Positions 34,511-45,504 of a DNA stretch of 64,000 nucleotides are shown here, in pieces; positions within the stretch are counted from its first letter, which is position 1, and every line of letters begins with the position of its first letter. The DNA lies in assembly GCA_029948255.1 (NCBI GenBank), contig JALIZF010001702.1:248001-312000 (forward strand). Direction: 5' to 3'. A program made the position numbers and the translations under genes. The DNA comes from Telmatactis stephensoni. Lineage: Eukaryota; Cnidaria; Anthozoa; Actiniaria; Isophelliidae. The notes below the pieces were generated by a model. That model ran no database searches. It was not told the DNA's origin and saw only the letters and a list, made by a program, of their open reading frames with translations.

Positions 34511-34686
34511 ACAGCGTAGAGGTGGCGTAGCGGTCCACCGCTTGCCTTTCACCGCTGTGGTCCGGGTTCGATTCAATTCTCGTGAATTGAGTTTGCTTGA
34601 TGTGTTGTTTTCTACCATGCCACGAGGGTTTTTTCTCCGAGTTCTGGTTTTTCCTCCCTCAGCAAAAATCAACATGTGAGTTGAGT
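34511..34686 (+). mobile_element. tRNA-derived SINE
   Basis: The A-box region GTGGCGTAGCGGTCCACCGC and B box GGGTTCGATTC are followed by GATGTGTTGTTTTCTACCAT and GGTTTTTCCTCCCTCAGCAA, the tail shared with copies at 16211 and 30645. A MITE starts immediately after its 3' end. Confidence 0.75.
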
Positions 34687-34689
34687 GAC

Positions 34690-34864
34690 AGGGGCGTATC
34701 CAAGGGGGGGTCCCAGGGTGCCCGTGACCCCCCTTTGAAAACAAAAAGATGATAGAAATAAAAGAATCTGACAGGAGAAAGATTGAGAAATTGGAAGTGA
34801 GACCCCCCCTTTGGTGGAAAATGGAAAGTGTGACCCCCCTTTGAAATATTCTGGATACGCCCCT
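34690..34864. mobile_element. hAT-like MITE (AGGGGCGTATCCA ends)
   Basis: The ends AGGGGCGTATCCA and TGGATACGCCCCT are inverted. The flanks share AGTGAC at corresponding positions (TGAGTGAC left, GCAGTGAC right), suggesting an 8-bp target duplication with changes. The interior carries repeated GTGACCCCCCTTTG. Its ends and interior resemble the element at 58362-58693. Confidence 0.65.
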
Positions 34865-34954
34865 GCAGTGACGTATGTAGAGTATATAGAATGTAGTGGT
34901 AGTGAGTGTGGAGTGATTGTCAATGAAAAGCCCCTGCAGGGGAATGTTAATTGA

Positions 34955-35112
34955 GGGGGATCGTAAGGGGGTATGGAAACCTTAAAACCACAAAGGAAAT
35001 TGAGAAAAAAACGCAACAAAAATCGTCAAAATCCCCCAAAACGCAAACAAATAACCATAAAACCGCATAAAAAATAACGCAAAACCGCATCACCGCAAAC
35101 CCATACGTCCCC
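34955..35112. mobile_element. Degenerate element with AACCGCA/CCGCAAACCC repeats
   Basis: It begins about GGGGGTATGGAAACC and ends CCGCAAACCCATACGTCCCC. The interior has repeated AAACGCAAAC and AAACCGCATA motifs. The right end matches the right ends of the elements at 38508-38935 and 46655-49336, so it is probably a small, diverged member of that family. Confidence 0.5.
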
Positions 35113-35409
35113 GCCCTCGATCTCAATTCAAGTATTTTATTTATTTTTATTTGTTTTATTTATTTACAAAAGCTCCAAACTCCAATTGTGAATTCCGATA
35201 TGTCACTCTTGATTACCTTTTGTAAACCTTCCGAGTAGCTCCGAGTATGATAATTTGAAAAAACAATTAATTCAATGGCTTGTATAAGAATAACAAAGGA
35301 TGAGTGCAACGAACGGAATCGGAATGAAATTGATAACTCAGTGGATGACTTTGAACAAACTCAGATTAAATCAAGACGACGAAAGTCAATTTCATCTTCT
35401 TTCTTCCAA

Positions 35410-36409
35410 GCACAACTAGACGCACACGTGCGTTCACTCGTGCCCTGGGAGGAGAGGCTTCAAGGACCGGCCCCGTTCGTACTCTTCCCCGAGCCGTTTC
35501 ACGCATTCTTCACTTAACCGTAACATAATATAGACCATTTTTGACCTCTTTAAAGCATATCTGATTAGTCAATTTGTCTGTCAGCAGCTTAGTGTTTGCC
35601 TCTGTCCCTCTATTATCATGCATGGTATTAGATATCTCCAACATGCAAAAATATACCAGTTTATTCAACTTTTTATTTCACTGTATATCTCAAGTGTTTG
35701 CTGTAAAGACTTCTACAACGACGTTTTTGACACAATAACAAATCGTGTATTTTTTCGTTCATGTTTCAGATGTTTTATCTATTACGTGACCAAACGCATC
35801 AGGTCAAATAGAGCCTTGGTTCCATGAAAATATATAAATAAATTGTCTGGCCAGAATTGTGTTAAAATTCATCACAAAAACGTCTCAAGATCTCTTGAAT
35901 GCTTGAATGAAAAATATAATTGACTTGCCTCTATATGCGTTCGTTTAGCAACATGTAGGGTGAGAAAAATTATTCGTAGATTTCCAGCTCAAAGGAATTC
36001 CTCCGAGTCGCGAGAGCTTCAGTTTTCAAGTACTCCATTGAGAGCTCGATATTTGGTCAAAGTATTGGAGATCAAGCTCAAAATAACAGCCCATTCTGAA
36101 GCTCTTATAAGTGTCTAGGTATATCTCGAATTAAAAGCTCCAAATTACATTGTGCTACTGCAGGAAAAGCCTGTCTCTCAAAGCTATTTTCTTTGTAGTC
36201 GGCCATCTTGTATTCCTATAGTTCCTCGCTGGCGTTCACTACGGAGGTGATGAATGAAGGGCATTGTTTTTACGTTCTTAACCAATCAGGGGTGTAACAC
36301 GTGACCGATTGCGCAAGAATGCTGCATTCTCGAGACGAAAACAGGAAAAAAAAAAACATTTGCAGTTTATAACTCGTTCCCGGCCTAAAGGCCTGGGCAC
36401 GAGTAATTA
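35410..36409 (+). mobile_element. R1 repeat, copy 1 (about 1 kb)
   Basis: This copy runs from CTAGACGCACACGTGCGTTC to the hairpin end GGCCTAAAGGCCTGGGCACG followed by AGTAA. It is one of at least six copies in the window (also 42057-43044, 43176-43483, 43484-44288, 45505-46485, 46486-49870). The last is split by another element. No transposase or reverse transcriptase frame was seen, so it is non-autonomous. The short frames found in it recur in each copy because the DNA is repeated, not because they are genes. Confidence 0.7.
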
Positions 36410-36979
36410 CTAACATAATGTTCTCTTCCTGTTTTTCACTTTGGCAATGACTTGATTTAACCATCTTCACAAGCTAGACATATTGGCGTTATTTATATTG
36501 GCGTTATTTTTTATTCCACCTCAACCATGATTCCTCATATTATCAATATATGCAAGACCTCATTCTATCATCTCCGCAACATAGCAAGAATTCGCAAGTT
36601 TATCTCCTTCAAGACCACAAACATTTTGGTATTTTATTGAATAATAGCACGATTTACTCCATTAGCTTGCAAGCTATATTTGTATGAATTTAGTAATATA
36701 GGTATTGATATATTTTGTATACTGATAAACTATACTCTAACAATATAAAGATGACCTTAGGTCAAAAAGCAAAACTATTTCCAAGTACTAAAACACATAG
36801 TTTATTGTGTCAGTCGTACACCCTTAGCCACATCAAATCATCATTAACAACTACAAATTGTGCACTGCAAGACTTCTTTGCAACTGTCTCTTAATCTAAG
36901 GTACTTTTACATTCTGCATTTTTGCATCGCCTTGCAAAAGCATTACAAAACGATGCATCAGCCATTACTGCTGGCAGTC

Positions 36980-37164
36980 AGACCATTTCACGGTTGTCGT
37001 GGCTCAATCTCAGCCTCAACACCGTGTATATTCTTTAGAATTTGACTACAGCCCGTGGAATTTTAAAGTTGTTCGATTGTTTGTTGATGTGTGCATTCCT
37101 TACATTACCATGGGCTGCAGTCAATTTCTAAAGAATATGAGCCACGACAACCGTGAAATGGTCT
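36980..37164. mobile_element. Foldback MITE (AGACCATTTCACGGTTGTCG ends)
   Basis: The left arm AGACCATTTCACGGTTGTCG and the inner TATTCTTTAGAA...ACTGCAGCCC-type arm are complemented at the right end. It is 185 bp and non-coding. Confidence 0.7.
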
Positions 37165-37253
37165 ATTAACACCCTGCATTGGTCAACATCAAGATAGTTT
37201 GTTGAAATTACAAACAGAACTTTAAATCATGAAACATCCCCTTGTGCAACTCT

Positions 37254-37398
37254 GGGCCCGGTTCGAAAGACGATTAGCGCTAACTCAGGATTATATCTAA
37301 AGAAAACCATTGGTGTTAACCCAGGATTAAATCTAAAGAAAACCATTGACCCACGATAAACTTTAAGATTAATAATCACCCTTCGAACAACTGAGCCC
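37254..37398. mobile_element. MITE with GGGCCCGGTTCGAA ends
   Basis: The left end GGGCCCGGTTCGAAAGACGA faces an imperfect complement at the right (TTCGAACAACTGAGCCC). Internal direct repeats AAGAAAACCATTG are present. It is related in its first bases to the MITE at 39891-40033. It lies just 3' of the TerD-domain gene. Confidence 0.6.
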
Positions 37399-37505
37399 AG
37401 ATGTCTCACAACTCAGCAGAGTGCCTTTATCACTTAGACGGTGGTGGTAAATTGCTAAACCGTACACCAGCTATAGTTCTATTGTCGTCTTTTCTAGTAG
37501 TTTGA

Positions 37506-40500
37506 TTATGACTGTCCACTCAGTATCAGTTGTCGAATGGTGCTTTGAAGGGGACTGTAATCCATTGCATTCCCATTGGATAGTTTCTTTAAGCTCAACA
37601 CCTTCCACTGACCCTGGATTTTACACAAGCTACACATGACAATAGCTTGGGAGTAAGCTGCTTGTTTCAGAGAGTCATCACAAAGCTGTTTATCAGGGAA
37701 CCTGGCATCAAAGAACTGTAGGCTTGGGTTGGGGTATTTTGAGATGTTGGGAGAGTTCCATGCACTTAAAGTGAAAAACAGCTTGTTAATGCTCTCTGAT
37801 AAACTCTTGATCTTGACCCTTATGGTGTGACGTCCAAGACGTTTTATATCATCCATTATATCACCTGAATGACAAACTGCTTGGCAAGTATTACTTTTTA
37901 AGTGACACCAATCCACAACTTCTTTAAATGATGTCCCCCCGTAAACAAGAACAGATGCATCTAAGTAATCAACTCCTGATGTTGGATATCCCCAGAACAG
38001 ATCGAAAATAACTTCATCAAAGTCATCAGGAATGTTGTAAAGAATAACTACAAGGTTGATTGTAGAGAATGGCTTTACGTTGTAGTGGTGGAGGGTCATC
38101 AGTTTGCCATCATGATGGGTCTATGGAAAAGAGATGCATCATTGTTAAACTGAAATAGGCCTATTCTGGGCCCTAAAGTCACCGTAACGTTGAGCAATTT
38201 AAGGCGACTTTACATGACTTAAGGCGATTTAAGCAAAAATTGGTCAAAAAGTTGATGTGACTTAAGGCGACTTAATGCGATTTAAGGCGACTTTTGGGTA
38301 CGGAATATAGGCCCTAAAATAAAACCTAAAAGTATCCAAACAAACTGCATGCTCATATACATGATTATATTCCAATGTATGCAAGTGGAAATTTTCCATG
38401 TGGGGAAATGTAGTCCTGGCACTATTTTTGCACTAACTGCACTAACGTCGAAATCCACTGATGCTACGTTTGGGATACCTGTGGTCGGAAAGGTTCACTA
38501 CTGTCTACAAGAGGGGGGCCTAGGGGGGGTTACGAATACCGCAATCCCGCAAGAAAAATTCGAAAATACCGCAATCCCGCACGAAAAAATGGTCAATCCC
38601 GCAATCCCTCATGAAAAATTCGAAAATAGCGCTCACCACACGAAAAATTCGAAATAGCACTCCCACGGGACCTCACGCGCAAAAGCAATAATCACCGAAG
38701 ACTGAAATTTTCTATCGAGCGCCAGAAGCAAAATCCCGCATCTCGCAGGGCTCAAAAATACCGCATTACCGCAATTTCAAAACGTTTTTCCCGTAATACC
38801 GCAGCTCAAAAAAGAAAATACCGCATACCACAGGATTTGAGAATCCCGCAATACCGCAATTTTTTTTTGTAAAATACCGCCATACCGCACAAAGAAATGG
38901 TCAATCCCGCAATCCCGCAAACCCATAGGTCCCCCTCCTGCAACAATCGTGATCGCATTTCTACTCCAAACATTTCGGTAAAATTCGTTCAGATTAAGAT
39001 TAAGAATAAGACTGGTTCATTGCGGTTTGATTCTAGCTGGGGTTTCATCCATTTTTTTAACAAAATGTTGATTTAGATCGAGTGGACAATTCTAAAATAG
39101 AGTGCAAATAGTATATCTGGAAATATTTGTAATACTGAATTGTGCAAATGTATGCAAATCTATTGTTTTCTATTGTATAATTGGCACTATTTTGTACTAT
39201 TTAGTCATTTGTATTTCACGGATATATATTGTTTGCTTTCTACTCCGGGATTGAGTTTTGTTGTAACTACCCTGGAAATATTCTCTTTCATCAAAACTCA
39301 TGTACAACCAATTAAAATAGGTGTATAAGTTCCCAATGTTTTATTGAAGTTGCATGCAATTTGTTATGGCCAAAAAAAGCTTGTCTAAGTGTGGAATTTC
39401 TGATGACTCACCTTAAGTTCTTGATCATGGTACAACAGTCTCTGTTGCTCTGGTCTAGTACCAAAGTGTTGTTTAATGTTGGTTTGCAACTGTGCAACAG
39501 TCATATTGATGTTATATGGAATGGTTTTGACTTCACCACCCATAATAGACACCATAATGTACTCTTTAGCATTGGATGTGGCCACAGCAGCACTTGGTAG
39601 AGCTTGGGGTGTACTTATATCAGGAAACAGTCTCTTTAAGGTGTTGACACATTCTTGATACTGTGGGTTGTTAAGGGAAACTGGCTTGTGGCACTGAGAG
39701 CAACGCTGTTCTTTTTCAACACATTGGGTGGTGCACTAACAATAAAGAATGTTAGCATGTTATAAATTCAAAAGGGACTTCACTAATTATACATGTAGCT
39801 AGTGGAGGTGATGTTAAAAAACAAAAACTGAGTTCAAACACCATATTTTACGTTGGTAACTCGTGACAGTGTACAACTTACTAAACTTCAGGGCCCGGTT
39901 GTACGAAGGGTGAATAGCGCTATCCAACGGATAAATCCTTATCCAGCGGATAAAATCTATATAAAATCTATGCAGTCAGTGGATAACTCTTATCCAGTGG
40001 ATAACTTTATCCAACCTTCGTACAACCGGGCCCTGGCCTCAAGTTTACCTTCCCTCCTCCATCAATTCTCTATTGAGGAGTATTTGAAGCTAAATAAAGC
40101 TACACAGAATGGAAAGATGTTGAAACAAGTGTGAGGTTTATACTGGGGATTGAACTTGGGACCTCTCAAATAGAAAGCCACTTTTTCAAAATAAAACCCC
40201 TCTGTTACTTCACCTTTCTACCATAGCCAATAATGTACCCTCCTCTCTTAAAACTGTATCCTAGATTATTACAACTGTTTTAATTGTCTAGACCTACAAG
40301 TACCCCTTCCACCACACCCACTAACAGAGATTTTTTTGAATTCCAGTGTAGAAATTAAAAATGTTGAAATACTTGCAGATCAACTTGATGCCAATAGAAA
40401 AAAACAACAACAACAACAACAACAACAAAACAATGATTGAAAGTAAACAAAAAAGAAAATCAGATCTATAAAATAAGATATTATATGCATCATTACATAA

Positions 40501-41286
40501 AATTTTCGCGACAACTTAATGAATGAATGAATGGATGAATGAATGAATGATGAACAGATGAATAAATTTTTTCGGCCGCAATTAGTTTTTGTTCCGTTCC
40601 GTTCTGTTCTGTTCTGTTCTGTTCTGTTCTGTTCTGTTCTGTATGTTTTGTTCTGTTTTGTTTTGTTTTGTTTGTAAGACCGAATATTTTCGCGCCTGTA
40701 ATTTTGTTTGGCGAAAAAAGTCACGTTGTGACTCACTTTAACAAGCGACACCTATTTTACGGATATGTTAAACTGGTGTCACGAAAATGTCATGCAAAAT
40801 GCAATATAACGTGTGAAGTGGCTTGCGTGTATGCTACTGAAGTTAATAATGTTGCATACTGGTGTATAAACTTACTCTGAGGCAATGCAGTGGTGCATGA
40901 TTGCAATTTTCAGTCAGTACTTCATAGGGAAACTCTCTTCGTAACTTATCTTCCTGGCAGAGATGGCACTTCATTTGGAATCTATGGATAATAAAATTAA
41001 AGAGCCAGTCAATCTAGAGTGATCAAGTTATGCGGGTGCTGGTGATTTGTGACAGTCTAGGAATGTTTCGTTTGCATTTATCGGTATAGATCGCGCATTA
41101 GCTGCTGCAAACGTTCGGGACATTTGCAATGTAAAAAAGTGAAGGAGTACATTTAAAAGATTCTATACGGTAAAGCGTATATTACCTTCGAATAATTACA
41201 CCGCACAAGAATAATGATAACTTTTCAAACTTACAGAGTCTTTCAGATCAAAGGAATTTCCTCGAATTTCTGACTCACTGTCTCAT
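37506..41286 (-). CDS. RING-like / ubiquitin-like / TerD-domain fusion protein, 350 residues
   Basis: Exons in transcript order: 41279-41286, 40876-40981, 39412-39735, 37506-38120 (1,053 nt including stop), phase consistent. An alternative start is the in-frame ATG at 40974 if the 8-nt first exon is wrong. Residues 8-53 hold C8-x2-C11, C29-x-H31, C36-x2-C39 and C50-x2-C53, a RING-type zinc pattern. Residues 97-174 align with ubiquitin (PEQQRLLYHDQEL next to ubiquitin's PPDQQRLIFAGKQL) but lack a terminal Gly-Gly and run straight into the next domain. Residues 183-345 are TerD-like: GVDYLDASVLVY, then CHSGD at 229-233 (the conserved HSGD calcium-site motif), then AIVMCSLCKIQGQWKV near the end. 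TerD proteins belong to bacterial stress and tellurite-resistance systems. Inferred role: a ubiquitin ligase or adaptor responding to stress or calcium. Function is not established. Confidence 0.8.
38508..38935. mobile_element. Element with CCCGCAATCCCGCA subterminal arrays, in intron of the TerD gene
   Basis: Left end AGGGGGGCCTAGGGGGGGTT and right end complement AGGGGGACCTATGGGTTTGC form imperfect inverted repeats. Inside both ends are tandem CCGCAATCCCGCAAGAAAAA-like units in the same orientation at both ends (direct rather than inverted). The right end matches 35090-35105 and 49310-49336. Confidence 0.65.
39891..40033. mobile_element. MITE with GGGCCCGGTTGTACGAAGG ends
   Basis: Perfect 19-bp inverted ends and internal TTATCCAGYGGATAA palindromic motifs repeated several times. 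It is 143 bp and lies in the intron of the TerD-domain gene between exons 39412-39735 and 40876-40981. Confidence 0.8.
40066..40170 (-). mobile_element. Truncated tRNA-derived SINE (same family as 20343)
   Basis: On the minus strand AGGTCCCAAGTTCAATCCCC (B box) is followed by TTTCCATTCTGTGTAGCTTT, as in the copy at 20343-20510. The 5' half with the A box is missing. Confidence 0.7.
40400..40665. repeat. Microsatellites in the TerD gene intron
   Basis: Three simple tracts: (CAA)n at about 40402-40430, (GAAT)n at 40516-40552 and (GTTCT)n at 40590-40640. The frame across them is spurious. Confidence 0.9.
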
Positions 41287-42056
41287 GGTTTCTGGGAATC
41301 ACTCGAAAGATTAGATGCACACAACCTATAACAAAAGAATAACCATATTAGGGCATGGAAATGCCATATTTTGTCATCTCCGTCAGCTTCCAAGAACTGA
41401 ACTTTAGTCATCGATTTCGGGGAAATAGAGTTAGTTATATGTCGCTGCACAGCGAGTGAGTTGGATCCAATTTGGAAGCGGTTTTTATACGAGGGTAAGT
41501 GTCTTTTCTTATCATATTGCTGTCCCTGTTGTTAATTTGGATGCAAGATCAAGCTTTCGATGACGCGGGAGGGAAGAAGTACATGTATGTATATTTTAGC
41601 GACCTTATAAGTGCTAAATATTCATGTGGCGTGAAGTAGCAATTAAGAGTAAAATTTACCCTGACAGTAGTTTCCTTCGCAGCCGTTTTTAGTCTCGTGA
41701 CGAGGCTAACAACGGCTGCGAAGGAAACTACCCTGACAGCTAGTATAGCATGCGCAGTTACCTTTGAAAAGGCTGAAAAATCTTGATTCAAATTCATGAA
41801 TTTTTAATAAGTTTGGTTAAATGATTCCAAAAATCATTTAAATTACTCAGCTACATGTAGCTTATGTTCAAAGAATTCAAATAAAATGAATACATATTTG
41901 ATATTTTAAGGGGAAATCTATTTTTTCTCGAAGTAGATTCATGGAATTGACCAGATGCTGTTAGTCTGTAACCTGCGTCACATCCGGACTTTTCCTCCGT
42001 AAGCAACGAACAATAGCATGTTTATATGTAATAGACGCTGATTGGCTGGTGCTTTT
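41287..42056. other. 5' flank of the TerD-domain gene, non-coding
   Basis: The upstream region presumably contains the promoter; no TATA box was assigned with confidence. It includes a 63-bp foldback MITE at 41668-41730. I see no gene. Confidence 0.45.
41668..41730. mobile_element. 63-bp foldback MITE with 9-bp TSD
   Basis: TAGTTTCCTTCGCAGCCGTT and its complement form almost the whole element. It is flanked on both sides by the identical 9-mer CCCTGACAG (41659-41667 and 41731-41739). A 9-bp duplication is typical of Mutator-like elements. Confidence 0.85.
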
Positions 42057-43044
42057 TACTCGTGCCCAGGCCTTTAGGCCGGGAACGAGTTATAAACTGC
42101 AAATGTTTTTTTCCCCCTCTGTTCGTCCTGAGCAACTTCTGATTGGTTAAGAACGTAAAAACAATGCCCTTCATTCATCACCTTTGAGCGAACGCAAGCC
42201 AGGAACTTTAGAAATGCAAGATGGCCGACTACAAAGAAAATAGCTTTCAGAGACAAGCTTTTCCTGCAGTAGAACAATGTAATTTGGAGCTTTTAACTCG
42301 AGATATACCTATATACTTATAAGAGCTTCAGAATGGGCTGTTATTTTGAGCTTCATCTCCAATACTTTGACCCAATATCGAACTCTAAATGGAGTACTTG
42401 AAAGGAAGCGGCTCGCGATAATGACTATTTCCTATGAGCTGAAAAACTACGAATTTCTCATCCTACATGTTGCTAAACGAACATACATAGAAGCAAGTCA
42501 ATTATATTCCTCATTCAAGCATTCAAGAGATCTTGAGAGGTTTTTGTACTGAATTTTAATTTAATATCGGATTGGCATGAAACTAGATTCCATTGACCTT
42601 GTATTTCGCGTTTGGTCACGTAACGTCTTTTATTCATATATATAACATCCGAAACATGAACGAAAAAATACACGATTTGTTATTGTGTCATATATGCCGT
42701 TGTAGAAGTCTTTGAGATATATAGTGAAATAAGAAGTTGAATATAAAACTGGTATATTTTTGCATGTTGGAGATATCTAATACCTATGCATGATAATAGA
42801 AAGACAAAGGCACTAATAGCTGTTGACAGACAAACTGACTAATCAAGATATTTTTTAGTTAAAGTTAGCCGATTCAAAAAAGGTCATAATGTTACGGTTA
42901 GCAATTTCCCGGAATGGTGAAGAATGCGTGAAACGGCTCGGGGAAGAGTACGAACGGAGCCGGTCATTGGAGCCTCTCTTAAAAGGGGCTCCAGGGTCCT
43001 CCAGGGGCACGAGTGAACGCACGTGTGCGTCTAGTTTACACGTT
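42057..43044 (-). mobile_element. R1 repeat, copy 2
   Basis: This is the inverse orientation of copy 1: it begins ACTCGTGCCCAGGCCTTTAG and ends GCACGTGTGCGTCTAGTTTA. Its right 300 bp form an inverted repeat with 43176-43483. Confidence 0.7.
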
Positions 43045-43483
43045 CGTACTCTTCCCCGAGCCGTTTCACGCATTCTTCACCACCTGTGTTTTTATAATCA
43101 CAGTAAATCCTACGGAAGTGTTGTCATGGCGAAGATAAACACACCAGCGATTAGAGAGCCAATCACGAATTTCGTGTAAACTAGACGCACACGTGCGTTC
43201 ACTCGTGCCCCTGGAGGACCCTGGAGCCCTTTTTAAGAGAGGCTCCAATGACCGGCTCCGTTCGTACTCTTCCCCGAGCCGTTTCACGCATTCTTCACCA
43301 TTCCGGGAAATTGCTAACCGTAACAAATGACCTTTTTTGAATCGGCTAACTTTAACTAAAAAATATCTTGATTAGTCAGTTTGTCTGTCAACAGCTATTA
43401 GTGCCTTTGTCTTTCTATTATCATGCATAGGTATTAGATATCTCCAACATGCAAAAATATACCAGTTTTATATTGAACTTCTT
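42743..43483. repeat. Large inverted repeat formed by two R1 ends
   Basis: Left arm about 42743-43044 and right arm about 43176-43483 are near-identical complements (300 bp), with a 130-bp spacer. A shorter third copy of the CGTACTCTTCCCCGAGCCGT block sits in the spacer (43043-43080). Confidence 0.75.
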
Positions 43484-44288
43484 ATTACTCGTGCCCAGGC
43501 CTCTAGGCCGGGAACGAGTTATAAAATGCAAATGTTTTTTTTTTCCTATGGTCGTCGACCGAAAGAGGCCTTTCTTGCGCAATCGGTCACGTGTTAAAGC
43601 TCCTGATTGGTTCAGAGCGCAAGAAACAATGCCCTTCATTCATCACCTTTGAGCGAGTGCGAACTCTTCGAAGGTCTTGGAAGTGAACGCCAGTCAGGAA
43701 CTTTAGAGCCCAAAAAATAGCTTTCAGAGACAGGCTTTTCCAGCAGTGAGACAATAGAAAATGGAGCTTTTAACTCGAGATATACCTAGACACTTATAAG
43801 AGCTTCAGAATGGGCTGTTATTTTGGGCTTGATCTCTAATACTTTGACCAAATATCGAACTCTCAATGGAGTACCGAAGCTGAAGCTCTCGCGACTGTTG
43901 GCAATTCCTTTGAGCTGGAGATCTACGAATTTCTCACGCTACATGTTGCTAAACGAACGCACATAGAGGCAAGTCAATTATATTTTTCATTCAAGCATTC
44001 AAGAGATCTTGAGAGGTTTTTGTATTGAATTTTAACACAATTCTGGCCAGGCAATGTATTTATATATTTTCATGGAACGAAGGCTCTATTTAACCTGATT
44101 CGTTTGGTCATGTAATGGATAAAACATCTGAAACATGAACGAAAAACATATATACACGATTTGTAATTTGTTATTGTGTCAAAAAAGTCGTTGTAGAAGT
44201 CTTTACAGCAAACAATTGAGATATAAAGTGAAATAAAAAGCCGAATAAACTGGTATATTTTTGCATGTTGGAGATATCTAATTAGTAA
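43484..44288 (-). mobile_element. R1 repeat, copy 4, inserted in copy 3
   Basis: It begins TTACTCGTGCCCAGGCCTCT immediately after the truncated copy 3 (43176-43483) and runs to about the GCATGTTGGAGATATCTAAT block at 44265. Partial R1 sequence continues from 44290 to about 44640. Confidence 0.6.
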
Positions 44289-44640
44289 TGCCCAGTGAAA
44301 AATAATGCCCCTCATTCATCACCTTTGAGCGCGTGCGAACTCGCCGTAGTGAAGGCAAGTCAGGAACTTTAGGAATGCAAGATGACAGACTTCAAAGAAA
44401 ATAGTATTCAGGACAGGCTGTTCCAGGAGTAGAACAATGGAAAGTGAAGCTTTTAACTCGAGATATACCTATATACTTATAAGAGCTTCAGGATGGGCTG
44501 ATATTTTGAGCTTCATCTCCAATACTTTGACGAAATAGTGAACTCTAAATGGAGTACTTCAAAGCAGGCCCTCGCGATAAAGACTATTTCCTATGAGCTG
44601 GAAATCTACGAATTTCTTATCCTACCTGTTGCTACATAAA

Positions 44641-45504
44641 TGTGTGCGTATATAGGTGTAGTAGAGACGACAGAGAGAATACAATCTCCAGTTTGCTAGG
44701 GCGATGTTTCTCACCGAGTTAACCAAAAATGTGAAAGTATGCCTTGTTGAAGGAAAAGCAGTGCGCGGCCGCAAGCGTAACTAGAACGTTTCGGAATCCA
44801 AGTTTCTCCCTATACTACATCATCCCACATCTTTTTTGTTACGAACCCATACAACTGAAAAGCGACTAATTGTTAAGTATACTTTGAGACGTATATTGAG
44901 GCAGTAACTAATACTCCAGATAGAATAAAAGGAGAGATTTAAAGTTAGAATTTTATTTATCATTTTGATCTAAAGCAATAGACAGTCGGGAGCCAGTCCG
45001 AGCACGGTTGTGACCTCAATAGTACAAGTCTGACCCGCTTGTTATGTCTATGACAAGTGACCGTCAATTGCGTTTCACTACATAATGTCTAGTACGTGAG
45101 ATTTTATATTCATAGCGATATTTTGCTGCACACACAGAGAGAAGTTTTCTTTTGTTTGTTCGGATAGGTTCTCCTTGCTGTTTGTGGGGCTACAACCATA
45201 AAAACAAATATCCTGAAGACGTAGGTTGTTTATGTAATTCGAGCTAAAGTGATCGTGGCATCACCAAGAAACACGACACGACTTTGCCCTGAAGCGCTGA
45301 GACAAGCAATTAAAATTGCGATAAGAGAAAGTAAGCTGTCGTTTATCTAATGAAGGGTCTTTGGTTGATGTAGTAGGTAATTTAACTTTTCGCCTTCAAA
45401 TCAGTGAAAACTCGTCAATTCAGTAAAATGTATTGTTTGGGCTTCCTGTGGTGATTTTGGTCAATCCACGAGCTACCTCCGCTATTGGCGGTTTGATCTC
45501 TAGT
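44641..45504. other. Non-coding stretch between R1 copies
   Basis: No coding frame longer than about 50 codons with protein-like composition is visible. GGGCTTCCTGTGGTGATTTT at 45438 resembles the GGGCTTCCTGTGGTAATTG motif of the element at 11202-13401, so part is old transposon. Nothing else was recognised. Confidence 0.45.
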
